A DNA stretch of 64,000 nucleotides, taken from positions 124,001 through 188,000 of the forward strand of contig CANQED010000004.1 of the NCBI GenBank assembly GCA_947594425.1, read 5' to 3'. Below are positions 1 through 8,108 of the stretch, one piece after another (the first letter of the stretch is position 1; each line of letters opens with the position of its first letter). The stretch is from an uncultured Ruminiclostridium sp. Its GTDB lineage: Bacteria > Bacillota > Clostridia > Oscillospirales > Ruminococcaceae. A program made the position numbers and the translations under genes. Below the pieces are notes generated by a model. It worked only from the letters and a program-made list of their open reading frames with translations, made no database searches and was not told where the DNA came from.

Positions 1-31
1 ATCAAATAATATCCGAGTGCCTTTATTTTAA

Positions 32-829
32 TTATTCTCCGTAAGTCTTTATCGTTACGGTGTCGATTATCACGTCTTCAACGGGCTGACTTTTCTCGTT
101 AGTGATAATTGTGCTTTGCTCAACCTCGACGTCGGATATTTTGTCGAGTACGTCAAACCCGTCTACCATCTGTCCGAAAACCGTATAATTGCCGTCAAGC
201 GACATACTGCCGCCTACGTCTTTATATTTAGCTGCCGCCTCTTCGGAAATATTACTTATAAAATCCTTAGTATGGGTATAATAATCGGCATAAAAACTAA
301 AGTATTTGTATTCGTCGCTTCCCTTTTCGTAAGATTTAGCCGTGTCGGAATACATGGTTATCTGATTTTCTATTGTGGGAATGCTAAAGTTTTCAACATC
401 CTGCGGCGTTTTGGAATTAACTATATAAAATTGCGTGGTATTCTTTCCTAAAGCGTTAGCATAGCAAAGCGCGCCGTAAAAATGCCTCATAGAGTTGTTG
501 GTCTCGATGTCAAATTGTTCATAATTTGAGTCATCCGTCACCATTCCGCCCTGTATCATAAAGTCCTTTACAATACGGTGAAAGGTCTTTCCGTCGTAAA
601 ATTTATCATTAGCAAGGTCAATAAACACCTGCACGCCCTTAGGAGCGACCTCGGGATACAGCTTAAAGGTCATATCGCCATAGTCCTTAACGGATATTAC
701 CGCATAGGTATCGCCGTCCTTTAAGGATACCTCGCCCGTGTTGCCCTCGACCTTAGTTGTTGACGAGCACCCGACTATCCCGATAAGCATACATAATGAT
801 AAAGCCGCAGCCGTGATTTTCTTTTTCAT
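32..829 (-). CDS. Cyclophilin-type peptidyl-prolyl isomerase, lipoprotein
   Basis: 265 aa. The N-terminus is a lipoprotein signal peptide (MKKK, hydrophobic run, IVGC with Cys21 as the lipidation site). The cyclophilin core follows: MTFKLYPEVAPKGVQVFI near residues 55-72, then the FHRIVKDFMIQGG motif, and FGQMVDGFDVLDKI near the end. The family isomerises Xaa-Pro bonds; a lipid anchor places it on the outer face of the membrane, probably helping fold exported proteins. An inserted Tyr/Lys-rich stretch in the middle makes it longer than minimal bacterial cyclophilins. Monocistronic as far as can be seen. Confidence 0.93.
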   Translation of the reverse strand: MKKKITAAALSLCMLIGIVGCSSTTKVEGNTGEVSLKDGDTYAVISVKDYGDMTFKLYPEVAPKGVQVFIDLANDKFYDGKTFHRIVKDFMIQGGMVTDDSNYEQFDIETNNSMRHFYGALCYANALGKNTTQFYIVNSKTPQDVENFSIPTIENQITMYSDTAKSYEKGSDEYKYFSFYADYYTHTKDFISNISEEAAAKYKDVGGSMSLDGNYTVFGQMVDGFDVLDKISDVEVEQSTIITNEKSQPVEDVIIDTVTIKTYGE

Positions 830-982
830 GATACTTCTTCTTTCTTACAATATATTTATATGATTATTTTACCAAAAAACTTTTGCTCTGTCAAGATTGA
901 AGTAGCAGATTTTGATGAAAAGCATATTATGTACTGTGAGCGGTAAACGCTCAACAAAAAATAAATTTCGGAGGTACTCTCT

Positions 983-1129
983 ATGTGCAACTCTAACTAC
1001 TGGTGGATCATAATCCTTATCCTCCTGTTCAGCAACGGCGGCGGATGCGGCTGTGGCTGCAACAGCTTAGGAAACAACGGCTGCGGCTGCGGCAACAACA
1101 ACAACGACTGCGGTTGCGGCTGCAACTAA
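983..1129 (+). CDS. 48-aa Cys/Gly/Asn-rich small protein
   Basis: 48 aa from ATG 983, preceded by GGAGG at 970-974. Residues 7-16 (WWIIILILLF) form one hydrophobic segment. The rest is nearly all Gly, Asn and Cys, with repeated CGCG(C) units and nine cysteines after the membrane stretch. A strong terminator follows 13 bases downstream. It resembles the short Firmicutes proteins often labelled chorion-class high-cysteine HCB protein 13, whose role is unknown; spore or envelope association is a guess. A longer frame at 1003-1389 overlaps it in another phase and looks spurious. Confidence 0.75.
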   Translation: MCNSNYWWIIILILLFSNGGGCGCGCNSLGNNGCGCGNNNNDCGCGCN

Positions 1130-1141
1130 TTCCCTGCTTCG

Positions 1142-1166
1142 CCCCGGGAGAGATCCCGGGGTTTTT
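1142..1166 (+). terminator. Rho-independent terminator of the Cys-rich gene
   Basis: Perfect 8-bp stem CCCCGGGA/TCCCGGGG with a GAGA loop, followed directly by five T. Confidence 0.93.
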
Positions 1167-1488
1167 CCTATTTATGAGAAAATTGATGGTTTTCCCCGTA
1201 GCTTATTTCTCGGATTGCGAAAGTAATTTGAGAAATAAGCGTAAGCTGTCCGCCGCACGGCGGCAGCATAATCTCACTCTTTCCTTTCGCTTTATATTAG
1301 ACGTATACTTTGTCAGCCCCCGAGAATATATTGAGGATTATCTAGATAATTATATTTCCCTATATCATTTGTATAAAATCGACAATTAAAGCTTTTTCGG
1401 TTTAGTAGAATTATTAAAAAATAATATAGTAAAACCAAGTAAAAAAGTAGTATAATATACAAGATGACATAAAAAGAGGAGAATTGAA
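1167..1488 (+). other. Intergenic region with two strong hairpins, upstream of typA
   Basis: No convincing gene. Two inverted repeats stand out: an 11-bp perfect stem (1201-1211 with 1230-1240) and a GC-rich hairpin at 1245-1267 (CCGCCG-CA-CGGCGG extended by GCTG/CAGC). A TATAAT at 1451-1456 is a plausible -10 for typA, but its -35 is poor. AGAGGAG at 1475-1481 is the typA ribosome-binding site. Confidence 0.5.
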
Positions 1489-3315
1489 TTGAAAAGAGAA
1501 GATCTGAGAAATATCGCCATAATAGCGCACGTCGACCACGGTAAGACGACCTTAGTCGATGAGATGCTTAAGCAAGGCGGAGCCTTTCGTGAAAATCAAG
1601 AGGTCGAGGACCGCGTAATGGACAGCAACGACCTTGAGCGCGAGCGCGGCATAACAATTCTTGCCAAAAACGCGGCGGTAAAATACAAGGATATAAAGAT
1701 AAATATAGTTGACACCCCCGGGCACGCCGATTTTTCGGGCGAGGTAGAGCGCATACTCAAAATGGTAAACGGCGTTTTGCTTTTAGTAGACAGCTTTGAG
1801 GGCACTATGCCGCAGACAAGATTTGTACTGCAAAAGGCGCTCGAATTAAAGCTGCCGCTGATAACGGTAATAAACAAGACCGACCGTCCCGACGCGAGAA
1901 ATCACGAGGTCGTAGACGAGGTGCTCGAGCTGCTGCTCGACCTCGACGCTACTGAGGAGCAGCTTGACAGCCCCGTTATATTCTGCTCGGGCAGAAACGG
2001 CGTAGCGTCCTACTCCCCCGACAGTATGGGAGAGGATTTTCGCCCGCTGTTTGATTCTATAGTAGAGCATATCCCCTGTCCCGAGGGCGACGCGGACGGC
2101 GACCTACAGCTGCTGGTATCGTCGATAGATTATAACGACTATGTCGGAAGAATAGCGATAGGAAGAATAGAGCGCGGTGTTATAAGGCAAAATCAAGAGG
2201 TCACGGTATGCGACTATAACGGCGCCGTTAAGCCGTTCAAGTCAAAAATAGTTAGCCTGTACACCTTTGACGGTATGAACCGTCAGCCCGTCACCGAGGC
2301 TTCTATAGGCGACATTGTCTGCATATCGGGAATAGAGGGCGTAACTATAGGACAAACTATCTGCGCCGTCGACTCCCCCGATCCCCTGCCCTTTGTAAAG
2401 ATAACCGAGCCTACCGTCGAGATGACATTTTCTGTAAACGACAGCCCGTTTGCGGGTCGCGACGGAAAATTCGTCACCTCGCGTCAAATACGCGAAAGAC
2501 TGTACAGAGAGCTTCTAAAGGATGTATCGCTGAAAGTAAGCGACAGCAACGAGCTCGATTCGTTCAATGTAGCGGGGCGCGGCGAGATGCACCTTTCTAT
2601 ACTGATAGAAACTATGCGCAGAGAGGGCTATGAATTGTCGGTAAGCACACCGCGTGTGCTGTTTAAAGAAATAGACGGGGTAAAATGCGAGCCTATAGAG
2701 CGCTTAGTGATAGACGTACCCGAGAGCAGCGTCGGCTCAGTCATGGAGAAAATGGGCACCCGCAAGGGAGAGCTTGTAAAGATGAACCCGATAGGCAGCA
2801 GGACAAGGCTTGAATTTTTGATACCGTCAAGAGGATTATTCGGCTATAGGAGCGAATTTTTGACCGATACCAAGGGCGAGGGCGTTATGAACTCGGTATT
2901 TGACAGCTATCAGCCGTATATCGGAGAGATACCTACCCGCGCGGAGGGCGCATTGATAGCCTTTGAGTCGGGGACGTCGGTCACATACGGATTATTTAAC
3001 GCTCAGGAAAGAGGAACGCTGTTTATAGACGCGGGAGTTGACGTATACGAGGGCATGGTCGTCGGTGTATCGCCAAAGGCGGGTGATATCTGCGTCAATG
3101 TCTGCAAGAAAAAGCACCTGACTAACACGCGTGCCTCGGGCAGCGACGACGCGCTAAAGCTTATCCCCTACCGCAGGATGAGCCTTGAAGAAAGCCTCGA
3201 ATTTATCAACGACGATGAGCTTGTAGAGGTAACTCCGAAAAATATAAGGATAAGAAAAAAGATACTTAACAATGAGCTTAGAGCCAAAGATGAGGCAAGA
3301 CGCAAAAAGAATTAA
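1489..3315 (+). CDS. typA: Translational GTPase TypA/BipA
   Basis: 608 aa, the usual length. TTG start chosen because AGAGGAG lies 7 bases upstream and the protein begins at the conserved LRNIAIIAHVDHGKTT motif. G1 AHVDHGKTT, G3 DTPGH and G4 NKTD are intact; EF-Tu-like domain 2, the EF-G-like domains and the BipA C-terminal domain follow. The family binds the ribosome and helps 50S assembly and growth under stress such as cold. Stands alone and ends at a bidirectional terminator shared with the convergent birA. Confidence 0.97.
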   Translation: MKREDLRNIAIIAHVDHGKTTLVDEMLKQGGAFRENQEVEDRVMDSNDLERERGITILAKNAAVKYKDIKINIVDTPGHADFSGEVERILKMVNGVLLLVDSFEGTMPQTRFVLQKALELKLPLITVINKTDRPDARNHEVVDEVLELLLDLDATEEQLDSPVIFCSGRNGVASYSPDSMGEDFRPLFDSIVEHIPCPEGDADGDLQLLVSSIDYNDYVGRIAIGRIERGVIRQNQEVTVCDYNGAVKPFKSKIVSLYTFDGMNRQPVTEASIGDIVCISGIEGVTIGQTICAVDSPDPLPFVKITEPTVEMTFSVNDSPFAGRDGKFVTSRQIRERLYRELLKDVSLKVSDSNELDSFNVAGRGEMHLSILIETMRREGYELSVSTPRVLFKEIDGVKCEPIERLVIDVPESSVGSVMEKMGTRKGELVKMNPIGSRTRLEFLIPSRGLFGYRSEFLTDTKGEGVMNSVFDSYQPYIGEIPTRAEGALIAFESGTSVTYGLFNAQERGTLFIDAGVDVYEGMVVGVSPKAGDICVNVCKKKHLTNTRASGSDDALKLIPYRRMSLEESLEFINDDELVEVTPKNIRIRKKILNNELRAKDEARRKKN

Positions 3316-3322
3316 AAATTTT

Positions 3323-3365
3323 GACCCCCGAAAACTTTGTAGGTTTTCGGGGGTCATATTTTTTA
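3323..3365. terminator. Bidirectional terminator between typA and birA
   Basis: Long stem GACCCCCGAAAAC / GTTTTCGGGGGTC with T-rich flank on the + side and A/T-rich flank on the other; sits between convergent genes. Confidence 0.92.
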
Positions 3366-3377
3366 TATTGTTAAGCG

Positions 3378-4130
3378 TTATACATACTCTCCGTTTTTCC
3401 CTCGTACGCGTACTTCGCCCGCATTTACGGTAAATTCTCCGCTCTTGCCGTTGCAAATAAGCTCTCCGTTCATATTAATCGATTTTGCGAACGCTGTGAG
3501 CTCTTCTCCGTCTTTTATCAGCCGTACTTCCCTGCCGAGCGTAACGCATCTGCGGCGGTATTCGTCAAGTATATCTCTATGGTCACAACGCATAAGCTCC
3601 GATATATGCTTTAAAACATATCCCGCTAAGCTGAGCTTATCAGTCTTATTACCCGTAAGGGTAAATAAAGACGCGGCGTTAGGAAGCGCGGCGTTTTTAA
3701 AAAATTCGGCGGTTTGATTGACATTTAGTCCCATACCGCATATAACATACTTTCCGACGCTTTTGGAACTTTTTATTATACTCTCGCATAGAATACCACA
3801 GACCTTGCGCCCGCGGCAAACTATGTCGTTAGTCCATTTTATGCCGAAATCAAGGTCGCTTACGTCCTCGAAAGCAAGGCACACCGCCACCGCGCATATC
3901 ACTGTCATAAAAGTCGGCTCGGCTACGTCCTTATATAATGCGGAAAGCGCAAGCATACCACGGTCGGCCTGCCAGACGTTTTGACGTCTGCCCCTGCCCG
4001 AGGTCTGTAGGTCGGCAATTATCGCCGTTTTATCACCGAATGTGCCGATGTGCTCTTTTAAATAAGTATTTGTCGACGGCAGGCTGTCAAAGCACAAAAC
4101 CGTGTGCCCATAAAGCTCAAGCGCTTGCAT
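3378..4130 (-). CDS. birA: Biotin-[acetyl-CoA carboxylase] ligase (BirA, no DNA-binding domain)
   Basis: 250 aa. Conserved LPSTNTYLKE, GRGRRQ (biotinyl-AMP loop), KWTNDIVCRGRKVCGIL and GMGLNVNQ motifs identify a biotin protein ligase, which attaches biotin to the acyl carrier subunit of carboxylases. The N-terminal helix-turn-helix found in bifunctional BirA repressors is absent, so it should be an enzyme only. KWTND replaces the commoner KWPND. The start overlaps the end of the upstream phosphodiesterase gene by 14 bases, suggesting one operon. Confidence 0.93.
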   Translation of the reverse strand: MQALELYGHTVLCFDSLPSTNTYLKEHIGTFGDKTAIIADLQTSGRGRRQNVWQADRGMLALSALYKDVAEPTFMTVICAVAVCLAFEDVSDLDFGIKWTNDIVCRGRKVCGILCESIIKSSKSVGKYVICGMGLNVNQTAEFFKNAALPNAASLFTLTGNKTDKLSLAGYVLKHISELMRCDHRDILDEYRRRCVTLGREVRLIKDGEELTAFAKSINMNGELICNGKSGEFTVNAGEVRVRGKNGEYV

Positions 4131-4611
4131 TAAGGTCGAGCGCGACGATATTCATAGTTATCTGATTGTCGTCGGTTATGGTAAGAACTCCGTATGACGG
4201 CGGGCGCTTATCGCGCGGAGAGTCAATGCTGCCGGGGTTCATTATGTATATCCCGTCGATAAGCTCGGTACGGTAAAGGTGCGTATGCCCGTATAAGGCT
4301 ATCTTACAGCCGTTGAGCTTTGCCGTTTCTATCAGCAGATCGAGGCTTTGGTGCACCTTTTGCTCGTGTCCGTGCACGCAGAGAATTTTTATTCCGTTTG
4401 CGTTTGCTATGCGGATAGTCTTATTGTCCGCATAGTCGCAGTTTCCTTTAACGAAAAGAAAGCTCTTTTCGGGGTGTAGATTTCTCACATCGTTAAATTC
4501 GTGTTCACCATCTCCGAGATGTATGAACGCGTCCGCGTCAAGGTTATTCTCAACGACATATTTTAATTTATGATAATCGCGGTGAGAATCCGAAACTACA
4601 ACTATTTTCAT
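4117..4611 (-). CDS. YfcE/MJ0936-type metallophosphoesterase
   Basis: 164 aa from ATG 4611; GGAGGG (4621-4626) lies at the right distance, so the longer upstream frame is not used. Metal-binding motifs are all present: SDSHRD at residues 7-12, LGDGEHE, KGNCD, CVHGHE and YGHTHL. Family members are small cytoplasmic phosphodiesterases acting on cyclic nucleotide-like or model substrates; the true substrate is usually unknown. Overlaps birA by 14 bases. Confidence 0.9.
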   Translation of the reverse strand: MKIVVVSDSHRDYHKLKYVVENNLDADAFIHLGDGEHEFNDVRNLHPEKSFLFVKGNCDYADNKTIRIANANGIKILCVHGHEQKVHQSLDLLIETAKLNGCKIALYGHTHLYRTELIDGIYIMNPGSIDSPRDKRPPSYGVLTITDDNQITMNIVALDLNASA

Positions 4612-4759
4612 ATAACAATCCCCTCCGATCGTTTTGATATAGTATACCATAAACCGACCTATAATGTCAAGATTAAAACTTGTGCTGTTTTAAATTTTGC
4701 CCCGCTCGGGCATTATTCATAAAATCCACAATGTGCAAATATAATTAAAGGAGGAAATT

Positions 4760-4984
4760 ATGAGCAACATTGAGTCTATTTTAGAGGCAGTAAGCAAAAA
4801 GCTGGGCACGACCCCGGAAAAGCTTAAAGATGCGCTCAGCAGTAAGGATCTGTCCAAGGCGCTCGGCAATATGTCTAAGCGCGACGCCGAAAAGCTGAAC
4901 TCGGTGCTTAACGACCCCGAGCTTGTCAAAAGAATGGTAAACTCAAAGCAGGCAGAGCAAATCAGAAAATCTTTGGAAAAATAG
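4760..4984 (+). CDS. Conserved small protein, unknown function (74 aa)
   Basis: 74 aa, preceded by AAAGGAGG. Lysine- and serine-rich, predicted all-helical and soluble, with repeated K-(A/S)-L-x-(N/K) spacing. I do not recognise a named family. It is first of four co-directional small genes (4760-6240) with spacings of about 20 bases, so it is likely the first cistron of an operon. Confidence 0.75.
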   Translation: MSNIESILEAVSKKLGTTPEKLKDALSSKDLSKALGNMSKRDAEKLNSVLNDPELVKRMVNSKQAEQIRKSLEK

Positions 4985-5003
4985 TACAATTGCGGAGGGC
5001 GGA

Positions 5004-5306
5004 ATGAATAATATTGACGATGTTATAAACATTCTGCGAGCCTCGTCAAATAATGACGGCGATGATAAAAACGACGAATCGCAGAACGATATGTTCAGCG
5101 GCGTTGATATAGAATCGGTGTTAAAACTCGGCGAGATAATGTCTAAGCTTAACGAGCCCGACAAAAACACCGAACTGCTTATCGCGCTAAAACCCCACCT
5201 GCGGGAAGAAAATAAAGCCAAAATAGACACCGCCGTCAAGCTGTTCAAGCTTGTCTCGCTGCTTCCCTATCTTAGGGACAGCGGGCTGTTTGATAAACTG
5301 TTTTAG
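5004..5306 (+). CDS. Conserved small acidic protein, unknown function (100 aa)
   Basis: 100 aa, preceded by GCGGAGGGCGG just upstream of ATG 5004. Residues 15-30 are a low-complexity Asn/Asp stretch; the C-terminal half is helical and ends LLPYLRDSGLFDKLF. No membrane segment or signal peptide. Lies 19 bases after the 74-aa gene and 16 before the next, so probably co-transcribed. Confidence 0.75.
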   Translation: MNNIDDVINILRASSNNDGDDKNDESQNDMFSGVDIESVLKLGEIMSKLNEPDKNTELLIALKPHLREENKAKIDTAVKLFKLVSLLPYLRDSGLFDKLF

Positions 5307-5322
5307 AGATAAGGAGAACGCT

Positions 5323-6090
5323 ATGGAATGGAAAAGCACTAATATTTCAAAGAAGGAACTTGAAAAGCAGCAAAAGGAGTATATCCGTGAGGCTATGGAT
5401 ATGATGAAGCGCGCTAAGCCCGACCCGCAGACCGTTTCTTCGCCCGCCGAAAATGCCGAAATCAAGGCTCAAAATGTTTCTGCCGAGGTGGAAAATACCG
5501 CCGATACTACAGCCGTTGAAGCTGCGGCAGTAGTTGACAGTGTAAAAATTGCCGAGGAAATATCCGTATCCGCCGAGATAACCTCCGCTCCCGCCGAAGA
5601 AGAAAAGGCTCAGCCCGTATCGGCTGTAAAAGAGACTGAGACGGTCGAAGAGGAGATACAGACCTTATCGGCGGCAGGCAACGATATAGTGGACACAGCG
5701 GCTGACGAAGAAACAGCACAGCCTGTATCGGCCGTAAGCGAGGATATAGAAGAGGCTGCGGCAAACGCGGAAAATGCCGCCGTGCAAACGTCAAGTGCGC
5801 CTGAAAACGTTAGTGAACCCGAAGATGCTCCAGTATCGGCGATAAGCGAGGACAGAAGCGTAAACAGCGATGAGCCTCAACAGGCGCAGGAGGTAATATC
5901 CGCTGCCTCAGAGAGCAAAGCAGAGGAATACGACGTGGACGATTTTAAGGAGCTTTTTAAACAGCCGAGCGGCGAAACCCCGTCCGAGAGTTATTCCGAC
6001 AAGGTCCCCGACTTTGAGAGCTGTATAAAAAATCACAACGCGGGGTGTTCATCAAACAGCCGAGATGAACAAAAGGACGGCGGAGGCTGA
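5323..6090 (+). CDS. Acidic Ala/Glu/Val-rich repeat protein, unknown function
   Basis: 255 aa from ATG 5323, chosen because AAGGAG (5311-5316) precedes it. An N-terminal helical segment (MEWKSTNISKKELEKQQKEY, then AMDMMKRAKP) is followed by about 170 residues of Ala/Glu/Val-rich disorder. Three copies of a short unit (AQPVSAVKE, AQPVSAVSED, APVSAISED) lie in it at irregular spacing. A conserved-looking tail (DVDDFKELFKQPSGE) closes the protein. Third gene of the small-gene operon; it could be a scaffold or spore-associated protein, but nothing here proves this. Confidence 0.75.
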   Translation: MEWKSTNISKKELEKQQKEYIREAMDMMKRAKPDPQTVSSPAENAEIKAQNVSAEVENTADTTAVEAAAVVDSVKIAEEISVSAEITSAPAEEEKAQPVSAVKETETVEEEIQTLSAAGNDIVDTAADEETAQPVSAVSEDIEEAAANAENAAVQTSSAPENVSEPEDAPVSAISEDRSVNSDEPQQAQEVISAASESKAEEYDVDDFKELFKQPSGETPSESYSDKVPDFESCIKNHNAGCSSNSRDEQKDGGG

Positions 6091-6108
6091 CAAGGCAAGA
6101 CGGAACAT

Positions 6109-6240
6109 ATGGAACTGATAAATAAAATAATCAGCGACGACGATCTATTGATAATAGCCGCTGCGGCATTTATTCTTTGGAAAGAAAATGCCGACATAAA
6201 ACCTATACTTATACTGGCGTATGTATTTTTGCTGCGATAA
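6109..6240 (+). CDS. 43-aa membrane-associated small protein
   Basis: 43 aa from ATG 6109, with a start MELINKIISDDDLLIIAAAA, then FILWKENADIKP, then a second hydrophobic stretch ILILAYVFLL. Two short hydrophobic segments separated by a polar turn fit a helical hairpin in the membrane. The purine-rich AAGACGGA upstream is only a fair ribosome-binding site. It follows the acidic repeat protein by 18 bases. I know of similar 40-aa Clostridia proteins but no assigned function. Confidence 0.6.
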   Translation: MELINKIISDDDLLIIAAAAFILWKENADIKPILILAYVFLLR

Positions 6241-6307
6241 TATCTATTGCATTTTTCACTCGGTCGGTGTATAATAATGATAAACTTTTTTTGAAAGGAG
6301 CATTATT

Positions 6308-7849
6308 ATGGCTGACTGGCTGAAAGATGCAATTTTTTATGAGATATATCCGCAGTCCTTTATGGACTCAAACGGCGACGGTATCGGAGATTTTGAGGGT
6401 ATCATACAAAAGCTCGACTATGTCAAGGGCTTGGGCTTTAACGCGATATGGATGAACCCCTGCTTTGACTCGCCTTTCGGCGACGCGGGATATGATGTGA
6501 GAGATTATTATAAGACTGCCGAAAGATACGGCACAAACGAGCAGCTAAAGAAGCTTTTCGACGAATGTCATAAGCGCGGTATACATATCTTGCTTGACCT
6601 TGTACCGGGACATACCTCTGTAGAGCACGAATGGTTCATAAAATCGATGAAAAGTGAACATAACGAGTTTTCCGACCGCTACATCTGGACGGACAGCGTA
6701 TGGGAAGAGCCCGAGGGGCTTAACTGTATACGCGGCATATCCGACCGTGACGGCAGCGCGGGGGTAAATTTCTTCTCTATGCAGCCCGCGCTGAATTACG
6801 GCTATGCCGAGCCGAAAAGACCCTATCAGCAGCGCCCCGACGACCCCGCCCCGCTTGCTACACGTCAGGCGATAAAGGATATTATGAAATTCTGGCTCGA
6901 TATGGGCTGCGACGGGTTTAGAGTAGATATGGCGGGTTCGCTTGTAAAATGCGACCCCGAGTATAAAGAAACAATTAAGCTGTGGCAGGATATAAACAGC
7001 TTTTTAAAAAACAAATACCCTGACGCGGCAATGGTGTCGGAATGGGGCGAGCCTAAGTATTCTATGCCCGCTGGGTTTGATATGGATTTTCTGCTGCATT
7101 TCGGCCCGGAGGGGTATACCTCGCTATTCCGCAGTGCAAAGCCGTTTTTCTCAAAAAAAGGTACGGGAACTCCGACGGTATTTTCACAGCTGTATGATAT
7201 TTCGTACAAAAGTGCGAAAGAAAACGGCGGGCTTGTATGTATCCCCTCCGGCAATCACGATATGGACAGGCTATCGAGATACAGAGATACCGACGAGCTG
7301 AAATGCTGCTTTGCATTCTTGCTGAGTATGCCGGGCGTACCGTTTGTATACTACGGCGACGAGATAGGTATGGAATACGTCGAGGGGCTGACCTCTAAAG
7401 AGGGCGGCTACGGCAGGACGGGCTCGCGCACGCCTATGCAGTGGGATATGAGCAAGAACTGCGGTTTTTCCTCAGCAGACAGCGACAAATTATATATCCC
7501 GCAAAGCTCCTCGCCCGACAGACCTACGGTATCAGCTCAGCAAAACGACGAAAACTCCTTGCTCAGCGAGGTGAAAAAGCTTATTGCCATAAGGCGCGCT
7601 AATCCCGCCCTCGGCAATTTGTCCGATTTTGAGTTTGTATATTGCAGGGATAATACTTATCCGCTTATTTATAAAAGAAGTTGCGCCGAGCAGACGGTTT
7701 ATGTTTGCCTTAACCCGTCGGACAAAGTGCAGACCGCCGACGTGCCTATCAAAGGAAATGTGATATATTCCCTTAACGGCGCACCGACATTCGACGATAA
7801 AAAAATCACGCTGCCCCCCTGCTCCGCTTGCTTTGTTGAATGTAAATAA
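6308..7849 (+). CDS. GH13 alpha-glucosidase / alpha-amylase family enzyme
   Basis: 513 aa, no signal peptide, so cytoplasmic. GH13 regions are intact: GDAGYDV near residue 58, GFRVDMA with nucleophile Asp207, VSEWGEP with acid/base Glu245, and PSGNHDM with Asp318. The opening FYEIYPQSFMDSNGDGIGD is typical of oligo-1,6-glucosidase/trehalulose-type exo-enzymes; exact linkage specificity cannot be read from sequence. TTGCAT (6247-6252), 17 bases, TATAAT (6270-6275) is a plausible promoter, and GAAAGGAG at 6293-6300 the ribosome-binding site. Probably a single-gene unit. Confidence 0.93.
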   Translation: MADWLKDAIFYEIYPQSFMDSNGDGIGDFEGIIQKLDYVKGLGFNAIWMNPCFDSPFGDAGYDVRDYYKTAERYGTNEQLKKLFDECHKRGIHILLDLVPGHTSVEHEWFIKSMKSEHNEFSDRYIWTDSVWEEPEGLNCIRGISDRDGSAGVNFFSMQPALNYGYAEPKRPYQQRPDDPAPLATRQAIKDIMKFWLDMGCDGFRVDMAGSLVKCDPEYKETIKLWQDINSFLKNKYPDAAMVSEWGEPKYSMPAGFDMDFLLHFGPEGYTSLFRSAKPFFSKKGTGTPTVFSQLYDISYKSAKENGGLVCIPSGNHDMDRLSRYRDTDELKCCFAFLLSMPGVPFVYYGDEIGMEYVEGLTSKEGGYGRTGSRTPMQWDMSKNCGFSSADSDKLYIPQSSSPDRPTVSAQQNDENSLLSEVKKLIAIRRANPALGNLSDFEFVYCRDNTYPLIYKRSCAEQTVYVCLNPSDKVQTADVPIKGNVIYSLNGAPTFDDKKITLPPCSACFVECK

Positions 7850-7929
7850 CACGGTATAATTTTTCCGCCCGAAGTAAATAATAAAGTCGATAGTTTATCT
7901 ATCAATCAAGCGAAAGGACGGATATCACT

Positions 7930-8058
7930 ATGTCAAAGCAGAAAAAGAACAGTCAGGAAAACAAAAACAGCCAGAACAAGAACAACCGCAGCGGAAATAA
8001 TCAAAACGAGAACAACCGCAGCGAAAACTCCAAGAACAACAAGTCCGAAAACAACTAA
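7930..8058 (+). CDS. 42-aa Asn/Lys-rich small protein
   Basis: 42 aa from ATG 7930, preceded by AAAGGA (7913-7918). Composition is almost only Asn, Lys, Ser, Gln, Glu and Arg, with two copies of a unit like N-Q-N-E/K-N-N-R-S; no hydrophobic core. A strong terminator follows 14 bases later, supporting a real transcript. Similar very short Asn-rich proteins occur in Clostridia and are sometimes annotated as hypothetical or small acid-soluble-like proteins; function unknown. Confidence 0.6.
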   Translation: MSKQKKNSQENKNSQNKNNRSGNNQNENNRSENSKNNKSENN

Positions 8059-8071
8059 CCAACCTATAAAA

Positions 8072-8105
8072 AAGGCCGCCCATTCACGGGCGGCCTTGAA
8101 TTTTT
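8072..8105. terminator. Bidirectional terminator
   Basis: AAGGCCGCCC / GGGCGGCCTT stem with CATTCAC-type loop; A-run on the left, GAATTTTT on the right. Serves the 42-aa gene and the convergent glycosyltransferase. Confidence 0.93.
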
Positions 8106-8108
8106 ACA

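Noticed and set aside
1003..1389. 128-aa Arg/Gln/Leu-rich frame
   Set aside because: Overlaps the Cys-rich small gene in another phase, crosses its terminator and has biased composition caused by GGC/TGC repeats.
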